From CAYVUM01 sp964454795 (GTDB lineage Bacteria; Pseudomonadota; Alphaproteobacteria; Rhodospirillales; Defluviicoccaceae), in contig CAYVUM010000040.1 in NCBI GenBank assembly GCA_964454795.1, forward strand, positions 1 to 29,743: a DNA stretch of 29,743 nt, in the 5' to 3' direction. Positions 22,888-29,743 of this stretch are shown in pieces. Within the stretch, counting starts at the first letter, position 1. Each line of letters opens with the position of its first letter. The notes under the pieces are model-generated. The model ran no database searches, was not told where the DNA came from, and saw nothing but the letters and a program-made list of their open reading frames with translations. A program made the position numbers and the translations under genes.

Positions 22888-22947
22888 GTGCGCTGTCAGT
22901 CTCATCGGCCCCTCCGGGTCTCTGTCGCTGCAGGCCCCCCACGGTCC

Positions 22948-23814
22948 TCAGCCCACCCGCTCCGGTCCCGCGCCGCCCACTCCTGCCGGCGTCGGCGCGT
23001 CGAAGGCGCGGTCGTGGCTGAGGGACGGGATCCGCCGGCGCGCTTCGCCCACCCGGGCCCCATCGATCTCGGCGGTGATTAAGCCCACATCTTCGCCGGC
23101 ATCGGCCAGCACCTCGCCCCAGGGGTCGACAATCAGGGCGTGGCCAAAGGTCTCGCGGCCTTCGGCGTGGGTGCCGGTCTGGGCCGGTGCGAATACGAAG
23201 CAGCCGGTCTCGATCGCCCGCGCCCGCAGCAGGATGTGCCAGTGGGCCATGCCGGTGGTCCGGGTGAACGCCGCCGGGACCGTCAGGAAGTCCGCCCCGG
23301 CCTTGGCGAGGCTGCGGTAGAGGTGGGGGAAGCGCAGATCGTAGCAGACGGTCATGCCGACCCGCCCCCACGGTGTGTCGGCGATCACCGCCCGGCCGCC
23401 GGGCGCGATCGTCGCCGACTCGCGGTAGAACTCGCCGTTGCCGAGGTCGACGTCGAACAGATGGATTTTGTCGTAACGGGCGGCGATCGCGCCCCGGTCA
23501 TCGAGCAGGATCGAGCGGTTGCACACCCGGCCGTCCGCCGCGCGGATCGCCAGCGAGCCGAGCAGCAGCCAGGCGCCGACATCGCGGGCCAGCGCCCGGA
23601 ACACGGGCAGGGCCGGGTGCTCGTCCTCGGGGACGGCCTTCTCGCGGAGCAGCCGGTTCCGCGGCTCAAGCAGGCTGACGTTTTCCGGGGTCAGGATCAG
23701 GTCGGCGCCGGCATCGCGGGCAGCGCGGACCAGCGGCGGCACCGCCTCCAGGTTCGGCGCGTACTCGCGGGCCGAGGTGACCTGCAGGCAGGCCAACGTG
23801 AACGACGCGGTCAC
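22948..23814 (-). CDS. Carbon-nitrogen hydrolase (nitrilase superfamily, Nit-type)
   Basis: This 288-residue amidase-type enzyme has the Glu-Lys-Cys triad: Glu44 in LTPENVSLL, Lys116 in RYDKIHLFDV and Cys157 in MTVCYDLRFPHLYR. The close match to the Nit1/Nit2-like group (GEFYRESATIAPGG; AAFTRTTGMAHWHILLRARAIE) suggests hydrolysis of deaminated glutathione or a similar omega-amide. The start is GTG at 23814, overlapping the glutaredoxin stop as GTGA, which makes a glutathione-linked role more likely. The last 20 residues (FDAPTPAGVGGAGPERVG) look like an unconserved tail. It is the last gene of a comF-grxC-nitrilase operon. Confidence 0.95.
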   Translation of the reverse strand: MTASFTLACLQVTSAREYAPNLEAVPPLVRAARDAGADLILTPENVSLLEPRNRLLREKAVPEDEHPALPVFRALARDVGAWLLLGSLAIRAADGRVCNRSILLDDRGAIAARYDKIHLFDVDLGNGEFYRESATIAPGGRAVIADTPWGRVGMTVCYDLRFPHLYRSLAKAGADFLTVPAAFTRTTGMAHWHILLRARAIETGCFVFAPAQTGTHAEGRETFGHALIVDPWGEVLADAGEDVGLITAEIDGARVGEARRRIPSLSHDRAFDAPTPAGVGGAGPERVG

Positions 23815-24092
23815 GGCCGGGACTCTGGAACGCCGGAGAGGCCGAGGATCGCATCCAGCTCGCCCTGACGGTCCAACTCGGCGATCCGATCGGAATCGCC
23901 GATGTGACGCCCGTCGACGAAGATCTGCGGCACCGTGCCGGCGCCGCCGGCGCGCTCGCGCATCTCCCGCCGCCGGGACGGGTGGAGCATCACGTCGATC
24001 TCCTCGAAAATGACGCCCTTGCCCTTCAGCAGCGCTTTGGCGCGGTGGCAATAGGGGCAGAACGGCGTCGTATAGATCTCGATTGCGGCCAT
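23811..24092 (-). CDS. grxC: Glutaredoxin 3 (GrxC)
   Basis: This 93-residue dithiol glutaredoxin has the active site CPYC (Cys12, Cys15) in IEIYTTPFCPYCHRAK, the cis-Pro segment TVPQIFVDGRHIGDSD and the C-terminal LDRQGELDAIL. It reduces protein disulfides and glutathione mixed disulfides in the cytoplasm. The ATG at 24092 with GGGAG about 9 nt upstream is preferred over the TTG at 24110. Its stop overlaps the nitrilase start. comF lies 90 bp upstream on the same strand. Confidence 0.96.
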   Translation of the reverse strand: MAAIEIYTTPFCPYCHRAKALLKGKGVIFEEIDVMLHPSRRREMRERAGGAGTVPQIFVDGRHIGDSDRIAELDRQGELDAILGLSGVPESRP

Positions 24093-24182
24093 CCTTTCAG
24101 GCTCCCTCAACGTCTGCCCCCTTGAGGCGGAGATATAGCGAAGCGGCCGGCAGGGCGAAACCGCGGGGCGAGCGCCGCGGCC

Positions 24183-25007
24183 TCACCCGGGATCGGCTTT
24201 GACCGTGCGCGCGAAGGTCAGCACGTCCACGTGGCCAGCGCCGGCCCGCAGCAGCACCGCTGCGCACGCGGCGAGGGTCGCGCCGGTGGTGTGGACATCG
24301 TCGATGAGCACAAGCCGCGCCCCCTCGATCTTTCCCAGCCGCCGCGGATCCACGGCAATCGCGCCCTGCAGCAGCCGTCGCCGGGCGGCGGGTCCCAGGT
24401 GGCCGAGTTTCGGGGTGCGCTTGCGGCGGATCAGCGCGTCGGCGAGCACCGGCACCCGGCTGGTCCGGCCCACGGCCTGGGCGAGCAGAGCCGCCTGGTT
24501 GTAGCGGCGCAGAAACAGCCGGGTCCAGTGCAGGGGAACCGGGATCAGGCCATCGGCCTCGGCGAGCAGGTCAGCTCCGGCATGGGCCATCCAACGGCCC
24601 AGCACCGGCGCCAGATCGGTGCGGTCGCTGTGCTTGAAGCCGAGAATCACCGGTTTGCTGCCGTCATTGTAGATCACCGCCGCCCGCGCCCGTCCCCAGG
24701 CCGGTGGCGACGCGGAGCAGGCCCCGCAGATCGCCGCCGGTCCCAGATCGATCTCGAACGGCGTTCCGCAGACGCCGCAATAAGGCCGCTCCACGAACCG
24801 CAGCAGCGGCCAGCATCCCGGGCACAACGTGCCGTTCACCGCCACCGGGGTGCGGCAGCGCAGACACTGCGGCGGCCAGACCAGGTCAGCGATGGCCGTG
24901 CCGGCGCGGCGCATCCCGCGCGCGAGGCGGAAGCGCCGCGTCGCTGTCGGGTCGATCTCTGCGGTGGTTAGCGGATCGCGCGGCGCAGTCTTTGATCCGA
25001 ACGTCAT
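24183..25007 (-). CDS. comF: ComF-family phosphoribosyltransferase-like protein
   Basis: This 274-residue protein has an N-terminal zinc-finger region with four Cys pairs (Cys48/51, 62/65, 77/80, 94/97) and a phosphoribosyltransferase domain ending in VLIDDVHTTGATL, the PRPP-binding motif, preceded by IPVPLHWTRLFLRRYNQA. ComF homologues act in DNA uptake during natural transformation; in non-competent bacteria the role is less clear. The start at 25007 is preferred because the upstream open frame crosses the divergent methyltransferase. A TATACT sequence lies 8-13 bp before the ATG on the coding strand, close enough that the mRNA may be nearly leaderless. Confidence 0.93.
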   Translation of the reverse strand: MTFGSKTAPRDPLTTAEIDPTATRRFRLARGMRRAGTAIADLVWPPQCLRCRTPVAVNGTLCPGCWPLLRFVERPYCGVCGTPFEIDLGPAAICGACSASPPAWGRARAAVIYNDGSKPVILGFKHSDRTDLAPVLGRWMAHAGADLLAEADGLIPVPLHWTRLFLRRYNQAALLAQAVGRTSRVPVLADALIRRKRTPKLGHLGPAARRRLLQGAIAVDPRRLGKIEGARLVLIDDVHTTGATLAACAAVLLRAGAGHVDVLTFARTVKADPG

Positions 25008-25073
25008 GACGCCAGTATACTCCGCGGGCCGGTAAACGCCGTGAGCCTTTAGAGCTGTTGAGGTTTTTTGTTG

Positions 25074-25976
25074 ATGACGACGCCAATGCCCGAAACCATG
25101 ACCGTGTTCGACCGGCAAGTCCTGCGGCGGCGGCGCGACCGGGTCGCTGCCCGCTTCGGTGATTACGATTTTCTGGTGCGGGAGATCGCCGATCGCCTCG
25201 CCGATCGTCTCGATGACATCCGCCGGACCTTCCCGCTGGCTCTTGATCTCGGCTGTCATCGCGGCGAACTCGGCACGGTGCTGCGCGGCCGCGGCGGGAT
25301 CGCGACCCTGGTGCACTGCGACCTCTCGCCGGCGATGGCGGCGCAGGCACCGGCCCCCGCCGTGGCTGCCGACGAGGAGCGGCTGCCGTTCGCCGATCAC
25401 AGCTTCGATGCGGTAATCAGCGTGCTCAGCCTGCACTGGGTCAACGACCTGCCTGGAACCCTCGTCCAGGTCTGCCGCTGTCTCAAGCCCGACGGTCTGT
25501 TCCTGGCGGCGATCCTCGGCGGCGAGACCTTGAAGGAGCTGCGCGCCGCCTTCACGGAGGCCGAGATCGCGATCGAGGGAGGCTTAAGTCCGCGGGTCTC
25601 GCCGTTTGCCGATGTGCGCGATGCCGGCGGCCTGTTGCAGCGGGCCCGGTTCGCTTTGCCGGTGGTCGACACCGAAGTGATCACCGTCTCCTACGAAAGC
25701 CCGATGCGGCTGATGACCGATCTGCACGGCATGGGCGAGAGCAACGCCGTTCGGGAGCGCCGCCGCAGCTTCACCCGCCGCACCACCCTGCTCGAAGCGG
25801 CGTCCCGCTATGCACAGCAGTTCGCCGATACCGAGGGGCGGGTTCCGGCGACCTTTCAGGTGCTCTATCTGATCGGCTGGGCGCCCGATGCCTCCCAGCC
25901 GAAACCGCTGCCGCCGGGCAGCGGCCGCGTCAACCTGGCGGAGGTCCTGGGTGGTAGCGGCGGGGTGGGATCATGA
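25074..25976 (+). CDS. NDUFAF5-like SAM-dependent methyltransferase
   Basis: This 300-residue protein has a class I SAM-binding core (ALDLGCHRGELG, then CDLSPAM, then SFDAVISVLSLHWVNDLPGTL) and the C-terminal region of the family (SPFADVRDAGGLLQRARFALPVVD; FQVLYLIGWAP) that includes BioC and mitochondrial NDUFAF5. Its position divergent from comF is common in alphaproteobacteria and favours the NDUFAF5-like group, which acts in respiratory complex I assembly. ATG 25074 is chosen with GAGG about 10 nt upstream; two TTG codons precede it in frame. Its stop overlaps the next small gene as ATGA (25973-25976). Confidence 0.9.
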   Translation: MTTPMPETMTVFDRQVLRRRRDRVAARFGDYDFLVREIADRLADRLDDIRRTFPLALDLGCHRGELGTVLRGRGGIATLVHCDLSPAMAAQAPAPAVAADEERLPFADHSFDAVISVLSLHWVNDLPGTLVQVCRCLKPDGLFLAAILGGETLKELRAAFTEAEIAIEGGLSPRVSPFADVRDAGGLLQRARFALPVVDTEVITVSYESPMRLMTDLHGMGESNAVRERRRSFTRRTTLLEAASRYAQQFADTEGRVPATFQVLYLIGWAPDASQPKPLPPGSGRVNLAEVLGGSGGVGS

Positions 25977-26215
25977 CCGGGACGGACGAAGCGCAACAGG
26001 GGATCCGCGAACTGGCAGCGCGCCTGCAAACCTTGCAGGATCGGCTCGGCCCCGCCTACTGGACCGATCCGGAGGTCCACGAGCTGCAAGCCGAGCTCAA
26101 GGTCCGGCTCGGGATCAGCGCTGGTCACGAACCGGATGGCCCGCCGGCGCACGCCCGCGCCCGCCGCCAGGCCCGTCTTGAGGCCGAGGTCGCCCGCCTG
26201 CTGTGGCCGTGGTGA
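25973..26215 (+). CDS. Hypothetical protein, 80 residues
   Basis: I do not recognise this family. The protein is helical and charged (EAQQGIRELAARLQTLQDRL; RARRQARLEAEVARLLWPW) and may form a coiled coil. The ATG overlaps the NDUFAF5-like gene stop as ATGA, and the sfsA GTG begins 7 bp after its stop, so translational coupling supports a real gene. Confidence 0.65.
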   Translation: MTGTDEAQQGIRELAARLQTLQDRLGPAYWTDPEVHELQAELKVRLGISAGHEPDGPPAHARARRQARLEAEVARLLWPW

Positions 26216-26221
26216 GCGGCG

Positions 26222-26944
26222 GTGCGGTTTCCGTCCCCTCTTCGCCGGGGCACCCTGGTCCGGCGCTATCAGCGGTTTCTGGCCGATGTCGTCGTCGATG
26301 ATGGCAGCGTCGTGACCGCCCATTGCGCCAACTCCGGCTCGATGCTTGGGGTCAAGGAGCCGGGATCCGAGGTGTGGCTTTCGCCGGCCGCCAATCCGGC
26401 CCGCAAACTCCGCTACACCTGGGAGATTGTCCGCGCCGAGGGGACCCTGGTGGGCATCAACACCAACAACCCGAACATCCTGGTTGCCGAAGCGGTGGCC
26501 GCCGGGCGGATCGCCGAGCTTGCGGGTTATCCGTCGCTGCGGCGCGAGGTTCGCTACGGCCGCAATTCCCGGATCGACCTGCTGCTCGGCGGTGAGGGCC
26601 GGGCCGATTGCTATGTGGAGGTCAAGAACGTCCACCTTCGCCGCGGTGTTGCCGCCGACGGCGAGGCACCCGTGGAGTTTCCCGACTCGGTGACCGCGCG
26701 CGGCACCAAGCACCTGGCTGAACTCATCGAGGTGGTGCGGTGCGGCGGCCGGGCGGTGATGGTCTATCTGGTGCAGCGCGCCGACGCCCCGCAGTTCCGG
26801 ATCGCTGCCGACATCGACCCGGCCTACGCTGCCGGCCTCGCCGCGGCTCTGGCCGCCGGGGTCGAGGCGGTGTGCTACCGGTGCGCGGTGACGCCGGAAG
26901 CGATCGAGGTCACCGACCGGGTTCCGCTGATACCGCCGGCCTGA
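26222..26944 (+). CDS. sfsA: SfsA family DNA/RNA nuclease-like protein
   Basis: This 240-residue protein is a full-length SfsA homologue. Family signatures are VTAHCANSGSMLGV near residue 36, GTLVGINTNNPN, and CYVEVKNVHLRRG, the last resembling a nuclease-like PD-(D/E)xK core. SfsA was first named for sugar-fermentation stimulation in E. coli; a nucleic-acid role is suspected. The start is GTG at 26222, 6 bp after the small gene. It ends tail to tail with the gtrA-like gene, 20 bp apart. Confidence 0.95.
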   Translation: MRFPSPLRRGTLVRRYQRFLADVVVDDGSVVTAHCANSGSMLGVKEPGSEVWLSPAANPARKLRYTWEIVRAEGTLVGINTNNPNILVAEAVAAGRIAELAGYPSLRREVRYGRNSRIDLLLGGEGRADCYVEVKNVHLRRGVAADGEAPVEFPDSVTARGTKHLAELIEVVRCGGRAVMVYLVQRADAPQFRIAADIDPAYAAGLAAALAAGVEAVCYRCAVTPEAIEVTDRVPLIPPA

Positions 26945-26964
26945 GCCCGGGTGCCCGCAACGGT

Positions 26965-27453
26965 CTACTCGGCGACCGGCCCGGCGACCGGTTCCCCGTT
27001 GGCCGGGCTGAACGCCCAGAGCCTGCTCATCAGGAACAGGCAGAGCGGGACGACAGTGAGCATAAAGGCGACGGCGTAGGCATAGTTGATCCTGAGCACG
27101 TCGGTGACCAGGAACACGGCGGCGGTGTTCAGCGCGAAGCCGGTGCAGGCGACGCCGACGAAGCGCCGCAGGGCGCTTCCCCACGGCCTCGGCCGCAGTC
27201 CCGCGCCGGGGTGGAAGGTCCACCAGAAATGGCCAGTGAACGAGACGGCAAACGCAACGAGGAAGGCGCCGGCATTGGCCAGGAGAGGGTCCGCGTGCAA
27301 CAGTTCGACCAGCGCCAGGAAAACCGCCACATGAACGAACGTGGCGGCGCCGCCAACCAAGCCGAACTTGACAGCCTGCCCAGCAAGGGTCAGCAGCCGC
27401 GAGAATTCCAGGCGCCTGCCGGTCAGCGGCGCCGCTTTGAACAGGTCAGGCAT
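26965..27453 (-). CDS. GtrA-family membrane protein (polyprenyl-glycan flippase-like)
   Basis: This 162-residue protein has four hydrophobic segments and the GtrA signature VKFGLVGGAATFVHVAVF at the first, with FVVAF/AFAVSFTGHFWWTFH in the second. GtrA proteins are thought to flip polyprenyl-phosphate-linked sugars across the inner membrane for lipopolysaccharide or cell-wall glycan modification. The ATG at 27453 overlaps the end of the glycosyltransferase gene by 8 bp, so the two are one operon. A longer open frame runs upstream but is inside the glycosyltransferase gene. Confidence 0.93.
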   Translation of the reverse strand: MPDLFKAAPLTGRRLEFSRLLTLAGQAVKFGLVGGAATFVHVAVFLALVELLHADPLLANAGAFLVAFAVSFTGHFWWTFHPGAGLRPRPWGSALRRFVGVACTGFALNTAAVFLVTDVLRINYAYAVAFMLTVVPLCLFLMSRLWAFSPANGEPVAGPVAE

Positions 27454-28456
27454 CGGCAGACAGGTGCTCCGCGGCCGTCGCCAGGTCCATAGGGGGCGCT
27501 CGATACCCGGCGCCGGTGGTCCGGCGCACAAGATAAACAGGGCGGCGTTTCGTTTCGATAAAGATCCGTCCCACGTATTCGCCGAGAATTCCGAGTCCGA
27601 CCATGTTGATGCCGCTGAAGAAGACCAGCAGGACGACCAGCGAGGCATAGCCGGGCACATCAACGCCATAAATCAGCGTGCGGGCAATGATAAAAAGGAT
27701 ATAGACAAACGATAGACTTGATACCAGAAAGCCGAAATATGTCCAGATACGAAGCGGCAAAGTGGTAAAAGAGAAAATACCTTCGAGTGCAAAATTCCAG
27801 AGTTTCCAGTAGCGCCATTTTGATGTTCCAAGTGCGCGTGGCTGACGAATGTAGCCGATCCGGTACTCGGAAAAGCCCACCCAGGCGAACATTCCCTTCA
27901 TGAAACGGGTCCGTTCAGGAAGCTTCTGCAGGGCTTCGATCACTTGGCGGTCAAGCAGGCGGAAATCGCCGGCATTGGGCGGGATCGGAACGACGCTCAG
28001 CCGGCCCATGAGACGGTAGAACAGGTTCGCGGACGTGCGTTTCAGCCAGGTGTCGCTGGCCCGGTCCTCGCGGACGGCAACCACGGTATCGTAGCCCTGC
28101 CGCCAGCGTTCGACCATTTCCGGGATCAGGGTCGGCGGGTCCTGAAGATCCACATCGATGGGGATGACGGCATCGCCGATCGCATGGTCCAGCCCTGCCG
28201 AGAGCGCCGCTTCCTTGCCGAAGTTCCGGCTCAGATCGAGTCCGCGAATCCGTGGGTCGCGCTGGTGGACTTCCTCAATGATCGCATAGGTGCGATCGCG
28301 GCTGCCGTCGTTGACAAACACGATCTCAAAGTTAGCAGTAACCGATTGCACAATCGGGATGATCTGCTCCAGGAACGTGCCGATCACGTCTTCTTCGTTA
28401 TAGACGGGAACAACGATACTGAGGTGAAAAGCAGCCGGGCGACCGGGGCGGTTCAT
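27446..28456 (-). CDS. Family 2 glycosyltransferase, GtrB/DPM1-like
   Basis: This 336-residue enzyme moves a sugar from a nucleotide donor to a polyprenyl phosphate. It has SIVVPVYNEEDVIGTFLEQI, FVNDGSRDRTY and the DxD-type IPIDVDLQDPP donor-binding motif, then GTSKWRYWKLW, and two C-terminal transmembrane segments (FLVSSLSFVYILFIIARTLIY; YASLVVLLVFFSGINMVGLGIL). The ATG at 28456 has a GGGAG site about 10 nt upstream; a TTG at 28483 is less likely. The 3' half of the gene is less GC-rich than the window, notably 27660-27830, as often seen in surface-glycan genes. The gtrA-like gene follows with an 8-bp overlap; together they fit a bactoprenol-linked glycosylation pair. Confidence 0.94.
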   Translation of the reverse strand: MNRPGRPAAFHLSIVVPVYNEEDVIGTFLEQIIPIVQSVTANFEIVFVNDGSRDRTYAIIEEVHQRDPRIRGLDLSRNFGKEAALSAGLDHAIGDAVIPIDVDLQDPPTLIPEMVERWRQGYDTVVAVREDRASDTWLKRTSANLFYRLMGRLSVVPIPPNAGDFRLLDRQVIEALQKLPERTRFMKGMFAWVGFSEYRIGYIRQPRALGTSKWRYWKLWNFALEGIFSFTTLPLRIWTYFGFLVSSLSFVYILFIIARTLIYGVDVPGYASLVVLLVFFSGINMVGLGILGEYVGRIFIETKRRPVYLVRRTTGAGYRAPPMDLATAAEHLSADA

Positions 28457-28803
28457 CGCGAAACTCTCCCACGTAAATCTCAATCACCCTGAGGAGCGTC
28501 CGGCTCATGCCACGCGGTCACGGCCGCGGCCGCCATCGGCACGCCGAAGGGGCGCTCACGGTTCTCAGCGATCCCACTTTCGACGAAGCTGGTTGAGTTC
28601 CCATGACCGTTAACCGCCGCGCGGACAATGGCCAAAAACCGGCGGTGGCGCAATGCGAATTGGTCTCCGCGGTCAGGACCTTGTGCGCCGCTGCCGCCTC
28701 TCGCGAACGGCCACATCCATCGTGGTGCTTGACGGCCGCGATCACTCGCAGGAAAGTCCCGGAGTTGCGTACAACCATTTGCCATGCCTGGAGAGGGGAA
28801 AAA
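28457..28803. other. Intergenic region without recognised gene
   Basis: This 347-bp divergent gap holds no gene I can support. Short open frames exist on both strands but have no ribosome-binding site or recognisable motif. It must contain promoters for the glycosyltransferase operon and the solute-binding protein; none is convincing by eye. No tRNA or riboswitch fold is seen. Confidence 0.5.
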
Positions 28804-29556
28804 ATGAGAACGATCGGGCTGTTCGTAGTTCTGGTGGTCGGTTGGATGCTCGGCGTTGTGGCAAGCGACGCTGAGGCGCGAACCCTGAGAATCGCCGTTG
28901 AGGGAAAGAACCCGCCGTTCAACCAACTCGACAGCAAAGGCCGGCCGTACGGCTTCGATGTCGATATTGCCAAGGCCCTCTGCGAGCGCATGGGCGCGGA
29001 ATGCACGTTCGTTGTCCAGCCCTGGGACCGGATGATCCCAGGTCTCCTCGACGGCACCCATGATGCCGTCGTTTCCAGTATGTCGATCACCCAGGATCGA
29101 CTGGATCAGGTCGCCTTCACCAACCCCTACTATTCCAATCAGCTCCGCTATATCGCCCGGGAGGGCGCCTTCATCGATCCCCGCCAGGTACCGGGACTGT
29201 CGATCGGTGCGCAGCGCGGGACGATCGCCGCACGGCACCTTCTCGACAACATGACCGGGGTCGTGAAGGTCCAACTCTATGACACCAACGCGGCGGCGCT
29301 GGAGGACCTGGTCGCCGGGCGGATCAACGGTGTCCTCGCCGATGAACTGTTTGCTTTCAACTGGATCTCCACGCCCGAGGGCCAGGGCTTCACGCTTGCC
29401 GGCAACGCAATTGATGTGGGCGATCAGATCGGCATTGCCGTGCGCAAGGAGGACACGGCCCTGCGGGAGTCATTCAACACCGCTCTGGCCTCGATCCTCG
29501 CCGACGGCACCTTTGCCGCGATCAACGACAAGTACTTCCCGTTCAACATCTACTGA
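28804..29556 (+). CDS. Periplasmic solute-binding protein, amino-acid ABC transporter type
   Basis: This 250-residue protein starts with a Sec signal peptide (MRTIGLFVVLVVGWMLGVV, cleavage expected after DAEA near residue 25), then the type 3 substrate-binding fold: LRIAVEGKNPPFNQLDSKGRPYG, FDVDIAKALCERMG, DAVVSSMSITQDRLDQVAFTNPYY and IGIAVRKEDTALRESFNTAL. This matches the lysine/arginine/ornithine or histidine family. A strong GAGGGG site lies 5 or so nt before the ATG at 28804; the open frame upstream lacks a signal sequence. No permease or ATPase follows within the 187 bp left, so it is either an orphan or the transporter lies beyond the edge. Confidence 0.94.
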   Translation: MRTIGLFVVLVVGWMLGVVASDAEARTLRIAVEGKNPPFNQLDSKGRPYGFDVDIAKALCERMGAECTFVVQPWDRMIPGLLDGTHDAVVSSMSITQDRLDQVAFTNPYYSNQLRYIAREGAFIDPRQVPGLSIGAQRGTIAARHLLDNMTGVVKVQLYDTNAAALEDLVAGRINGVLADELFAFNWISTPEGQGFTLAGNAIDVGDQIGIAVRKEDTALRESFNTALASILADGTFAAINDKYFPFNIY

Positions 29557-29592
29557 ACCGACCATGAGATTCCGGTCCCTGCCCGCGGCCCG

Positions 29593-29634
29593 GACAGCGA
29601 CCGGATGACAGCGACCGGATGACAGCGACCGGAT
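29593..29634. repeat. Three tandem copies of a 14-bp unit
   Basis: GACAGCGACCGGAT is repeated three times without mismatch (29593-29606, 29607-29620, 29621-29634), followed by GACAC. Because 14 is not a multiple of three, the TGA formed at each junction appears in all three plus-strand frames. It lies 37 bp after the binding-protein stop. Confidence 0.9.
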
Positions 29635-29743
29635 GACACGGCCAAGCGGACCGGCCAGGCAACCTCTGATCATGCTGCCGCCGAGGAAACGGATGAGTCC
29701 CATCCGTCAGATGAATCGAACCACAAGATCAATCGTTGAGTGG

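Noticed and set aside
25865..27223. 452-codon minus-strand ORF opposite sfsA and its upstream small gene
   Set aside because: sfsA is clear on plus; the minus product is Arg/Gly/Pro-rich without motifs.

Overview
The window is very GC-rich, tightly packed chromosomal DNA. It has many 4-bp ATGA/GTGA start-stop overlaps and long antisense ORFs created by GC bias. The protein families point to an alphaproteobacterium, probably near Rhodospirillales or Rhodobacterales: an RpoH sigma factor of alphaproteobacterial type, an NDUFAF5-like methyltransferase divergent from comF, an FeS-type photolyase with a DUF2256 partner, and a cyclopropane-synthase/DUF1365/flavin-oxidase cluster. This assignment is inferred from gene content and not from any marker sequence.

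Layout. (1) 1-3095, minus: flavin amine-oxidase-like protein, DUF1365 protein and a cyclopropane-fatty-acyl-phospholipid synthase-like methyltransferase that runs off the left edge; this is a lipid-modification operon. (2) 3160-9031: the four-gene ligase-associated DNA-damage set. MBL-fold exonuclease and ATP-dependent ligase are on minus; Lhr-like helicase and PdeM phosphoesterase are on plus. The two divergent start codons are only 42 bp apart. (3) 9060-11118: a short-chain dehydrogenase without the usual catalytic Tyr, a PNPOx-like flavoprotein, and three tiny overlapping genes of unknown function. (4) 11262-13974: renalase-like flavoprotein translationally coupled to an FeS-type (CryB/PhrB) photolyase, with a DUF2256 mini-protein overlapping it tail to tail. 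(5) 14115-15206: a possible small ORF and a HAD hydrolase of lower GC. (6) 15262-18138, minus: SDR, DUF3429 membrane protein and a second photolyase. (7) 18346-20023: rpoH and folE. (8) 20101-22670: OsmC, GNAT and SIMPL-domain genes on minus and a divergent methyltransferase. (9) 22630-22887: two intergenic palindromic or inverted-repeat elements. (10) 22948-26944: comF-grxC-nitrilase on minus, and a divergent NDUFAF5-like methyltransferase, a small ORF and sfsA. (11) 26965-28456: GtrB/GtrA-type glycan-lipid pair. (12) 28804-29556: an orphan solute-binding protein, followed by a short tandem repeat.

The first 18-20 kb share a theme: repair and photooxidative stress. Two different photolyases, a DNA-repair module, CFA-type lipid methylation, several flavoproteins and SDRs, a heat-shock-type sigma factor and GTP cyclohydrolase I lie together. 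Related genes in Rhodobacter sphaeroides belong to the singlet-oxygen response, so a shared stress role is a reasonable inference, but I found no convincing RpoE-type promoter. The least explained item is the translationally coupled 50/64/106-residue mini-operon at 10458-11118.
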